Shown here: positions 1 to 11,600 of the stretch, piece after piece
Position numbering within the stretch: position 1 is the first letter of the stretch
How the letters are laid out: each line of letters begins with the position of its first letter
NCBI RefSeq assembly: GCF_015706575.1
Contig: NW_024037074.1
Location: 30,741,334 to 30,805,333, forward strand
Reading direction: 5' to 3'
From: Patiria miniata
Lineage: Eukaryota; Echinodermata; Asteroidea; Valvatida; Asterinidae
DNA length: 64,000 nt
Position numbers and translations under genes: made by a program
The notes under the pieces: generated by a model
What the model saw: only the letters and a program-made list of their open reading frames with translations
What the model was told of the DNA's origin: nothing
The model's database searches: none

Positions 1-1417
1 TTTGATCAATTCGCACGGTTCTATCTGAACTTTTTTTCTCAATGGCCAGCCATGCAACTGAAATGGATTCTTTAATAACTAGCCCGCGGGCATTTTCACA
101 AGCATGTATGTTATTTTCTTTTATGAGAGTGTCTCATAAACAACAATGTGCAAACATTGTAAGACGTGTATTCTGAGGCAATCTTGTCAGTGTTTTTAAT
201 AAACAGATCTAATAATTTAACCCTAAAACACTTTATAAAGTTAGACACAAATTGATACAGGTTTGCTTTATGAATTTAATGATATATTTCTTCCTGTATT
301 CTCATCTTTGACGTAGCCAAATAATTGTTGACTCACCAGCGGGGCTACTTAACCCTGCGCAGTGTTTACAAAAAAACTTTGCAACAACTCGTCAACTGCT
401 GCCCTTTGGGCAGCAGGTACTTTCCCGCACTACGCAAGACCCTATTCATAGCAATACAACAAAAAGCCACGTGCCAGACAGTGTCCAGACAGTTGCCAGA
501 CAGTGCGCTGGAAAGGTAATTGACTGGCGGCTGTGGTATGCAGTTATGAAGGGAGATGGCTGTGTCAAGTTACAGGTCTTTGTTGATGTTTCAATGGGAC
601 TTGGCAGGAGGCCTGGTCGAAAGTTTGTTGACACGGCCTGGGTGTAGCCCTGGCTGCAAAGTTTATTGAACCAGCTGATTTGGCAAGGGTTGAATGGGGA
701 TTAGATAGGAGGTGAACGTTATTGGCCCTAAACATTTTTTTTTATTCAACAAATTCGGTTACCTGGGGCCCAAAGGGCAGCAGGTCACTCTGTGCCAGGT
801 TAAGGAATAGTTTGACTCTAGAGCCCACTGCTGTTTTGACTAGCATTTGGCTAGCGGACTACCGCAAAAATTGAACCCTAAACTTGACCCATATTGGTAC
901 AACTCTCGTTTTTCAGTTCTTAAGGTGTTTTTTTTTTGATTAAAATGTAACTTCTCCACCCTAAAGTGCTCTTCTTTTAATTCTAATGACTCTATCTTTT
1001 GTAATTTTGAAATAACTTTCGCTTACAGAAATGTGAATTTCTTACGTAGTTTTCAGTTGATGCCATGCGAATCAACGCGGCTTTGCGCATTCACGGTGCA
1101 TTCCCATCCTGTATTTTTTGTGTTGTGTTTTGTTGTCTTCATCATCGTTTTACCAAAAATTGCCCTAAAAAACATCAACACCCTGCCCTCTATCTAGGAC
1201 GCTCCTTGTTTGTTTATCATTGGTAACTTTAGTTAGTTGAGTTACGGACCCTGTTTTTTGTTGTTGAAACAGTGTCCATAACACACCCCCCCCCCCCCCC
1301 CTTTGCCAGCATCTCCAACGTAGCAAAAGTTGGGATTGTTCCCATGAGCGGAAAGCACCCCTCATTTTTGCCTCTATTTGCAACTTTAAAATTGACAAAA
1401 TTCACTGTATAAAATGT
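1..1417. other. Left flank or upstream intron, no gene recognised
   Basis: AT-rich DNA without a convincing exon. It holds a 16-base C tract (1286-1301) and a short box, GGGCAGCAGGT, seen twice (near 409 and 777). Because the first visible exon of the coiled-coil gene starts in mid-codon, this stretch is most likely part of an upstream intron of that gene. Confidence 0.5.
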
Positions 1418-1880
1418 ATGTATAAATATATGTATCGTGCCCAACCTTCTTGTTTTAACCTCTGTTTTACACTAACTTCAAACATTCATTTCTATAATAC
1501 CCGCAGTACTACTAGGAAAAATCATTGTGTTAATTATAGAACAACCTCATTGTCCAAAAATAGTGTTTTCCAACATGGAACTTTATATTGGGATAGTCTG
1601 GGTGACTCTTTTATTAAAATCATCACCCACTCTCTATTTTTGCTAGAAAACTAAAAACTCACTTTTTTAATTGCATACTTAAAAATGTAATAGGGATAAT
1701 AACGGCCTTGATTACTGTCACACTGGTGTCTGTGCTCTGTCTTTCCATGTATGTCTGTCACTTGTCTGTCTGTCCATAGGCTGGGGAACAAAAGCTGATG
1801 CTTCACCCCAGACCTAGATGTTGCCATTTAGTCAAAGTTCACCATTATATCAATTGTAATTATATACATGTATGTATTGT
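1418..1880 (+). mobile_element. 3' fragment of a LINE (non-LTR retrotransposon)
   Basis: The frame from about 1470 reads YNTRS, then a basic stretch, then SVFQHGTLYWDSL. This matches the usual pattern at the C-terminus of the reverse-transcriptase protein of CR1/Jockey-type LINEs: a YNTR-like motif, basic residues, a WNSL-like motif and a last helix. Only this tail and a possible 3' untranslated region are present; no reverse transcriptase core is visible. It is a 5'-truncated dead copy, the normal fate of LINE insertions. The family call rests on motif memory only. Confidence 0.45.
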
Positions 1881-1884
1881 CAAT

Positions 1885-2311
1885 TTAAAGAAGTTGTGGA
1901 ATGCTCGATGACATTTCCGTCATTTTTCGGGTATATGTAGCCTAAGGTGTGATGAAATAAAAACGACTATTGTGTCTGTCATGAAATGAGTACAAAAGGT
2001 ACTTTTGAGAGCTGTTTTTCAGGTCCTGTTTCGACCCGAACATGCAATTTGTGTAAAAGTCGTCGTTGGGGGCAGCAAACAAAACATAGTAAATCGTGAC
2101 ATAATAAACAGGACTCGTTTGTACTACGCTGCATTGGACGCTACGCTACAAATTGCACGTTCGGGTCGAAACAGAACCTAACAGCTCTCAAAAGTACCTT
2201 TTGTACTCATTTCATGACAGACACAATAGTCGTTTTTATTTCATCACACCTTAGGCTACATATACCCAAAAAATTACGGAAATGTCTTTGAGCATTCCAC
2301 AACCTCTTTAA
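1885..2311. mobile_element. Foldback MITE with TTAA ends
   Basis: Two arms of about 160-180 bases (about 1889-2067 and 2148-2307) are near-perfect reverse complements. They include the string TTTCATGACAGACACAATAG and its complement. TTAA stands at both outer edges (1885-1888 and 2308-2311), as expected for a TTAA-targeting (piggyBac or Kolobok-like) non-autonomous element. No coding capacity. It lies 66 bases upstream of the first visible exon. Confidence 0.75.
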
Positions 2312-2377
2312 TTATGTAACATTATGTATCATACTTTATGGCAGCATTGAAATAATGTATTATTAAATTGTTCACAG

Positions 2378-2636
2378 CCACACCCTGTCCAACTCACAAG
2401 GCCAAGCCAAGACCTCCCCCCGCCCACTCCACTCCTCACCCCTCCTCCACATCGACGTGGATGCCAGCCCCTCCCGCCGCGGTGCCAGGACCCCCGCCCC
2501 TCACTCTGCCGAGGAACCCTGGAGTATGTCCTCCACCTCGGGGGCTCTCAAGAATCTTCAAGACGGGATGTATGAGAGCGAGCAGAGACGGCTGGCGTTG
2601 GTGGAGAAACTGCGAGAGGCTCATGAGACGCTTCAG
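2378..2636 (+). CDS. Coiled-coil gene exon 1 of those visible
   Basis: Acceptor TTCACAG, donor GTGTGT. It begins with the last base of a split codon, so at least one exon lies to the left. It encodes about 45 residues rich in Ser, Pro and Arg (TSPRPLHSSP, SPSRRGARTP), then the first coil ending in EKLREAHETLQ. Confidence 0.8.
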
Positions 2637-5600
2637 GTGTGTTCCTTGTTTGACGTCGCAAAATGCAAAGCAATTGAGTGCAATAGACCATTATCATGTT
2701 GAGGCGATCTATATTCTTTCCCATATCAATGTCACCAAAGCAAGGCTGGAAGGAAAAATAGTCTGGTTCCATTTTGCACAAAACATTATCATTCAGTACT
2801 GTTTATTAGATACAGGGAACATGACTGAAATGGTAGCAGCAAGATAAAGGTCTATGCTGTATTTTGCTGATTTTCAAATGAACCACAAAAAGGGAAACTG
2901 ATATGGTGCATAATGATACTTTCCAAAGTTGAACAAAGAAATTGACTGGAGCAGGGTTTGAACCTGCGACCTCCGGATTGCCGTTCCAGAGCTCTACCAA
3001 CTGAACTATCCAGACACAAGTTTGCAGTTTTCCCAATTTAATTTGTCAATATCTTTGTTCAAGGGCGTATATGCCATGTAGCCAGGGATCCCGCCAAAAT
3101 TTAAAAATGCTTGCAACAAAGCACAGATTATTTTTTTTATACAAACACTTGTTTTTGCTATACAAAATTTAACAATGCAAGGTATTTACTGTACAAAATC
3201 GGTCATTGTTTGTGGCTAGTCTGAACATTGTCTAAAAAAAAAACACACTTTTGATCCTAAATATCTCTGTTGTTTACATGTAAACAAGGCATGACAAATA
3301 CCATGGAGCGAGTTTCTTCAGCTTTGTGCAAGAGGGTGAGATTTAAACGCCATACAAAAAAATATTCACTTTCAGAATCTGCCACTTTCGACTTGGCGTC
3401 ATCCAATGTCGATACAGCGCTGGAGACGGTGGCGGAAGGCGCGAGCTGCAGCCGAAAGCTTCTGAAGGAATGCAGGATCACCCCTGATGTCATTGCACAC
3501 CTCCTCGATCGTTTGGCGCAACACACGATCAAGGAGGTGTGCAATGACATCAGGGGTGATCCTGCATTCCTTCAGAAGCTTTCAGCCACAGCAGGTGCCT
3601 TCCGCCACCGTCTCCAGCGCTACATCAACATTCTGAAAGTGAGTATTTTTTTGTATGGTGTTTAAATCTCACCATCTTGTACAAAGCTGATGAAAGTCGC
3701 TCCATACAATTTGCCATGCCTTGTTTACATGATCTTCAATTTTGGTTTAATTCCATTGGTAAACAACAGAGTTATTTACATGTATTTACATCAAAAGTAG
3801 GACATGTTTTGTTTTGACACGTAGTATATTTCTAGTGAGTTAATTTTAGTGAAGTGCCGTACAACAACAAAAAGAACATCACACCAACGGTTTTTTTTCT
3901 AATTGGTGGATATTTTTTTGTTGTTCAGCGACAGACTGAAAGATTGTGTGATAGCGAAGCCAAGCTGAACGACAGCCACTACACCATTGAAAGTCTCTCC
4001 ACAACGAATGAGGTACTTTTTACTTGAATTTAATAGAATTCTCCAATCTCCATTGGGAAACAGAATTCGGCTGGTGTTATATAAAAAAAAATACAAGGGT
4101 TTTGAATTTTTGAACTCCTTCTATTGATTGATTTTATTTAAATGATGTGGCAGTGGTAAAATTTGTTTAGTTTGTGTACCCCGGGCACTTAACACTTGCT
4201 TAGTGCCAAAACTCTGCCAAACTTATGAAATCAATTCACATTTTTAGCAACAAAAATGTTGAAAACCAACTGTTCAATCATGACTACCATTCAAAAAATT
4301 TGTCACTTGAAATTTTCATTCTATGGACGGATCCATTAATTTTTTAAAGGGGTGCTTCACCCTCTTTTTGGAGTCGATTTTCGAATAAATTCTTTAGAAA
4401 AAAAATTATTTTGTGAGTTTGTAATGACAAACTTTTTCTAAACAAGGAAATATTTCAGACTCCGTACAAAAAAATTATTTGTAATTTTGAAAAGATGGAA
4501 ATACAGGTAAATTGTTTTCAAGGAAACACACCCTTGACAGCAAATGGTGTGGGCTATACATGTACACGTGGCATCAATGCGGCGTGCATTGCGTGCTAGT
4601 GCTTTGTTCTTTTCTTGTGAGATAATTTGCACATTTTTATTAAACATTTCAAGGTAAATTTTTTCAATATTTGAATGTGGAATTTGTTTTCTACTTATTA
4701 TTGGCAAAGTAAATGAGACTAGTAGTCAAATAAAATTCTGTATCGTGAAATATCGTCATATCGAACAGGCTTATATGGTAGGTTTAAAATGTACCATTAT
4801 CCGCATCCATCCCCCTAGCCAGTTAAAACGGCCGAGCACATATTTATTCCCTTAGTCATGATAACTTTGGGCATAAACAACTGTAGTCCGAGCGTGTCGT
4901 TTAAAGGAAAATTTGTCATCCATTTCTGAATTTAATGGAAACAGACTGCTTCTATGAGGGGTCTATTGACGGATGATAGTACAATTTTTGACTCTATTCC
5001 AGGACTTGCACAAGAAAGTTGCCGGGCTTCAGCGGGAGAAAGACAGGACAGTGGAAGGCCGACAAGAGATCATTCATCAGAACGACAAATTACAACAAAG
5101 GTTTGTATTATTTTGTTGCTATTGGCTGACTGCATGAAAAACCAAGGCCGCACTCGGGTTGATCTTTTGACGACATAGAACTATCGGAGACTGACTTTTC
5201 AGGATCAAGCTGCGTCTGAGCTTCGACCATCGGGAACATGTCAGTTGCCAATTTTTTTGCGACCTGAGTGTAATTGCGAAGATATTAACCCATTACTGCC
5301 AGGTTTTTACTCCTCACTGCACAGGTTTATACGCATCACTGCACAGGAGCCTCTGCACAGCAGTGGCAGTAGCAGTAATGGCACTGCACAGTAGCAGCTG
5401 CTTAGCAGCTTCCCACAGTATCAACACTAAAAATATCTACAGTTGCAAAAGTAGAAATATTTCAACTTCTGCGCCACGACGGAATGTGTTTCCGACAGGT
5501 GGGAATCAAATGCAGTGGACCTTTCTGAAGTTAAGACGTCATTGGCACATCGGAATCATCTTATTTCATGGTGTAGCCAATCAGCGTGCGGCAAAAATCA

Positions 5601-8600
5601 TTGAATGAACAGACTTGGCCGTGGAAGATCGTTTGATTGTTATCAGCATGCGCACTGCCATTTTGAAGACGTTACATGATCTCGTCTATGCTGAGCTATC
5701 GTCGCCGCGTCGTGGGTGACGTGAGCATGGTTGAGATTATTTTGTATCGAGATGTAGCTTGTTCCACGGGAATCACATGATCTCTCAGTTTTGCGACTTG
5801 AGCATTACTTTTCTGCTTGCTGTTCTGTCGCGGTTCCGTCACGGCGCAAGCAAATCGCAGGTCGACCTGAGGCCGCCCTAAGACATGTCTCACAAAGAGT
5901 CATTTGTTTTAACATGATTTACAATTAAAGGCAGTTGTAATAAGTCTGTTTGAACCATAAAAGTGTGTAGGGAAAAATGTTTTTCCCACTGCATCACGCC
6001 TACAGTGTCACAGACGCTGATTGAAAACAAACCATCAAAGTTTTCCGTCAAACAGTTTTTCTGAAGAATGTAAATAAACACAATCCCCCAAGTTATAATT
6101 TTTTGAGTAGGAAAAAAGCCCAGAAACTTTTTATTTTTTGACCTTTTTTTTTCAATTCTGGGGACACATGTTGAGGGTTTAAAAAACGATTTTAAGAAGA
6201 TTTTTTGTTTACACGTTTTGTGTTTTGTGTGATGTGGAAGAACAGGGGCCGTACTAAAGAAGTTACAAAGGAAGTTTTTTGTTCACGCTGTACTGGTTTT
6301 TTTTGTTAAGTGGAAAATCAGTGGCCCTAATCAAATAAATATTTTCTGTGCACATTTTAAACTTCAAAACCAACCATATTTCATCGTGAGTGGTATATTT
6401 TTGGGGGTCCTTTCAGGGTTGATGACCTGTACCAAGAATTGAAACGGACCAAGTTGTCTCAGGAAAGCCTGCAGGCCGAGCAGCGCAAGCGAGATCAGAT
6501 CGTCGAGCAGACCTCCAAGGCCTTGGATATGATGGAAGAAGAGAACAAGAATTTCCAACAGGTAACCAAAAAAACATTAAAAATACACATGTATGGGCTC
6601 CGTGCGCCAACGAAAGGGGGCGCCCTTTTACCTTTTACAACGACGTCCCATGGGCGGGACATTTAGCTGGTTGACGCGCACCGTTCCTTGTGTGTGACGC
6701 ACGTACACCAGGGGATTTGTACTATGTACACGCAGTGGTAGGGCCGACCTACGCGTCACGGCAAAATTGCAGTCAGGCAAGATGGCGTCGGTTGGTCACC
6801 CCCAACTGTACTTTCTTTGCCTGTGAGGGGGTACTTCCAACTGCGCATGCACATAATGATATGGGTCACAGGTCATTCGGGATAATCGAACGCCCATCGA
6901 AGGCGCGTGAACGCGCAGGGAGGCGGGTGCACGACGCTTGCGTGTTAATTACGAGCAGAACGGGTATTCGCGTAACATCGCGTAACATCACATCAGCGAT
7001 TTTACTCTGAATGACATTTGACCTAGACTAATACCGAACTGGCTTATTCTGCAAATACAGCATTGTTAAAGTTGCGTTCCCCGTGCTATTTTTTTTAGTA
7101 TCGTTCCGAAAAATAGATTCCTTTTCTAAATTGCTCTTTTTATGAAGCAATACAAAAGTTATTCATTTTTGAATGAGACATCGACCAAATCAAATCGGCC
7201 CTTGTGTATTTATTGAATTATTACTTTACAATTTTGAAGCAATACTTCTGACAATAATTCTGTTCTTGCGGGATACGCTCTTTGCTGCCCCATAATCAGT
7301 ATTGATAGTGTACAGATTGGAGCTAGTCTGTTGGACTAGGGGCTAGACGTTGTTATGGTTTGATAAGCGATAACCCGTCACCGCGAAGGGGCATTATCAC
7401 GACCAAATATCACTCATGAACCCTTTGGAACAACGTCTAGGGAAACTTGTATCGGTTGTGTAATGCGCGTGCACCTGTTTTGCCTAATATGTGCAGCGCG
7501 CATTCAGAACATTTCATTGTACAGTCGGCTCCCGTTATAGCGAAAACGGCTAGAACGAAATTCCGGTTATTACAAACAAATACCTTCGGTCCCGGCAAAA
7601 TTGTGCACATGTCTATGGGGAAAATTTCGCTTAAGACGAAAACGGACAGTACAAAATTCCTGTTAAAGCGAAAGGTTTTGGCGACCCGGTTGCGTAAAAA
7701 TGCATTGTCAGCGACCCATTTATAACGAAAGGTGAATCCTGGCACACGGCTTTTTTTCGTTCGACCGAAGGTATTTGAAAGCAGTACAATGTATTAGTAA
7801 TCAGCAGGTGTCCGTCTTGCGTGAGTAGTTTCATGTTGCCGACGTAGATGTATTCAGATGGAGGTGCTAATCGGTTTGCCGGCGCACAGTCAAGTTAATC
7901 TCGCGCTGCGGTTAGGCCTGTCATCGCAGTGTTGCAAAGACGCGTGCCAGTCACCCAAGCCACTTGCACATCGCCATTGTGCCATTAATCAAAAACGTAC
8001 TTCAACCTTTGTGAATGGGCTTTCCCTATTTGTACCTAATTCTGCCGGTTAACAACAAAGGCCCATCATCAAAGTGTTCCGATGACGAGTGCCAGTCACC
8101 CGCACCACTTGCACATCGCCATTGTGACATTCATCCAAGACGTGACCTTTGTGAATGGGCTTTTCCAATATGTACCTAATTCTGTCGGCTTGCATTAATG
8201 AAAGGGAAACAAAAGCTCAGATTGGTCCAGCGTAATTACGATGTCTTTTGTCATCGAGTCGGGCAGATATTGGATATAAGGGGTGTAGAATATGACAAGT
8301 GATCATTACGATTATCGTACTTCTGAGCTGACTACTGATACTTTTGAGCTGACTACTACAATCCTAGACAAACAATCCTAGACTATCCCAAAATTCTCCA
8401 AAACGTAATTTCATTCAAAATTATTCACGACCTCCCGTAAATTACTCCCCCCTCCCAAAAAAATAAATTTTCTTAAATTATTTATTTAAATTATAATCAA
8501 AACTTTGCCAAAATTGTCTTATTACAAAACGTATTCATTTGAGCACCAGCACAAAATACGTTAAGCTATTTTGTAACTTTTAAAAAAGCTGGGACGATAA

Positions 8601-11600
8601 GAAACTGATCACCATCAACGCTGGACATTATGCATACATATGCAAAGCTATGAATAAATGAACTGGTGCACGCCAATGAGCTCGTCCGCTTGCGTGACGT
8701 TGAAATCGTCTGACGTTAATATCCAATCCAATGTAAGATTATGAGATCATCACTCATTAGGACACTGACTCATGAGGGCGCTCTACCAATTTGTAAAATC
8801 TACTCAGATCACGGACGGACCGGAAAATCTGGAACGTAAATGACAAAGGTTTCTCGGCCATGTGCTTGAAAACGCTTATCACATTGTCACATTGAAATCT
8901 GCAAGACGAAAGGACAATACAATTTAAATGTCTCTCCATTACACAATTTGTGCTGGAGAGATTACTTACTTTGAACATCGAAGTGATCCAGGTCATCCGC
9001 CGTTGACTTCTTCCTCATCGATGATCAAGCAATGAAACGTCAGATCTTCGCTTCGTAATGTTTATTTTATTTTCGTTTCGTACATTAAACATTTTTTTTT
9101 CACTTGACACAATGAAACATTTTAAACATTATTTTTTATTTGACAAATCACATCACAGAGAGCATGTTCTTCATGGCTTTCAAACAGAAAAAGTCATTGG
9201 TTACATTACATACGTTCACAAGCGTGCACAATAGGGCCAATTCAAGGTGAACAATGGACGGGAAACATTGATCGGATATTACGAAATTCGGATACAACGA
9301 AGATTTTGGCCGGTCCCGTGGTTTTCGCTATAACGGGAGCCGACTGTAGTTCCCAACCAAACTCTTAAATTTCTTCCAGTAGTATAAAAGATGCACCAAG
9401 ACTTTTGTGCAACTTCACTGATCAGCTCTTTTGTTGTGTTTAGCATGTGTGGGACTGAAAATGGACTGTAATTGCCTGCAGAAAAAGCGCATGCGCTCTA
9501 GTTTCCCCCATTGTTCGGGGAGAGATTTTACGACTTTCCCTAGACGTTGTTCCTAACAGATTCGTGGGTGATATTGGTTAGTCTGGATAATGCCCTCTCG
9601 CGGCGGTGGGTTATCGCGTACCAAACATATCAACATCTAGCCCCTAGACTAGGGTCACATATGTAACATGGGACAAACTATGACATGGGAATGCCTTTGT
9701 CAGGCTTCCAGAACTACGGCTACGACTTTTGAGCCGAGTATGAGCTAACCTTGACTCGGGTCGGATTTGAACCCACGACCTCCTGCTTACTAGTGCAGAC
9801 GTCGTACCCACTGGACCACCGAGCCTGCTGGGGTATGTTGGTCGTTTCAAATCTGATGTAGCAGCCATGAGCAATCAATCTTTTTCGTGGCATTTTCAGA
9901 TGAAAGAGAGCATGATCAAGGAGACCAAGGCCTTACGAGAGAGCCTACAGATGGCCAGAGCCAAGGCGGAGAAACTAGAACTGGACAACAAAGAGCTGGA
10001 CAAGATTGCGGAGGTAACTGATGTCACTGTTTTAATTAGGCCTGTGTCAGGCCTCACCATGAAACCTTCAAAACATACAAAACCAATAAAAACCTAAAAT
10101 TTAAATTGGGAACCTACATTTTTATTCTGCCATATATACATTTTAAAAAGAAAATAAAAGATATTTTTTTTAAACGAGTCTGAACAGAACTCGTAACAAA
10201 AATACTGGTAGAGGTGTCCTAAAGATAAGGATTACCCAATTTAATAGTAATCCTAACGTCAACATAACCACATTGCAAATATACCTCTCCAAGATTTTTT
10301 TGCAAATGTTTCCGAATTTGGCAGTTTGAGGTTAGCAGTTCCTTGTATTTCTGCTACCTCGTGCTGAAACATTTCACAGTTGTGCACCCCTCAAAACCTG
10401 TGAATGCCTACGTTTTGGCACTTAAAAGGGCCCATGCAATGTAGTTTTTAATGCTTTCCTTGAAAATGAACATTTGTGTCCCATATGCCCCCTTGAAACT
10501 TCCGGTTACACCTCTATGTTCCGACACCCCTATGTTCCAACTGCACATATTCGTATTCCTAACCCTAACCCTAACCGGGAGTAACACAATCTAGGTAGTC
10601 GGAACATAGGGGTGTCGGAACATAGAGCAGTCACCGAAACTTCCATTTAATCAATTATTCTAAGTTACTTTGGTGTCGCAAATCAATTTGCAGAAGCACG
10701 AGTTACTGGCTGCCCAGAATGCCGAGCTGAACAGCCAATTACTGGAGGAGAGAAGAGCGAACACTGACCTGGATCACCAGGTGGACCTCTTGAGGGCGGA
10801 CTTCATGAAAGCCAGAGAGGTGAGAACGTTTTCTTCTTTAAAAAAAAAAAAAATCAGTTTTGATTTGAGCTACGAGGAACATACATGTAGTCTGAGTCCT
10901 AGTTGACCAGATAGGAATTTGTTTTACTTAGTGCAGCCAGTCGCTTGCTGCCACCGCAGTTGTAAATCGGGCTATCAAATCCGATTAATCAAATCTAGTC
11001 TTGGGAACTTTGGCACTGAGACCCGCGAAATTCTGAGCATGCCTAACAAGCTACATTCAGACCTACTTGTATGCTCGAACTCGAGGTCTGCTCAGAATTT
11101 CTCGAATTTTCAATAATTAACGAGTGCCGCATTATTTGCAGCCTGACAACAACTTGGTTCTCACAGGGTACTGGTTCCTGCCCTCCTCTCAGAATCAATG
11201 ATGTGGGGACCGGAAACCAGTCTTACTCGTTTGTGGGAATAAAAGCAACCCAGAAAAGGAAGGCTTTTTTTCAGATGGAAATAAAATAGAAAAAAGTAGG
11301 TTTTTTGCTGTGGATGAGCAGCTCTACAAGTACTCATGTCTCTCTGTGAGTCCGTAGGTTAGTTAGTTAGTAACAAACATTGGAATGCGCACGTGTGCAC
11401 TATAACTCACCTTAGCCAGCTCCTGCTTGAGGCCCTGTGTCAGTTTTATGCCGTCAAGGGAGGGCAGACAGACTTGCATTATCGAGGTCAAGTGTGACGT
11501 TCAACAAATGGGAAATCCTTAATTTCAATGCCAGAGACATGCAAGAGCTCATCTATATTATACAGACGGGGCAGAAGTGTTCACATGTATGAACCCAAAC

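Noticed and set aside
3270-3665. 131-codon open frame spanning the palindrome as a separate gene
   Set aside because: It reads through an intron, the inverted exon copy and the true exon 2; there is no known motif, and its openness follows from the inverted duplication.
10559-10577. CCCTAA repeats as an interstitial telomere
   Set aside because: Only three units, inside the loop of a short hairpin MITE; similar CCCTAAC pieces end other MITEs here.
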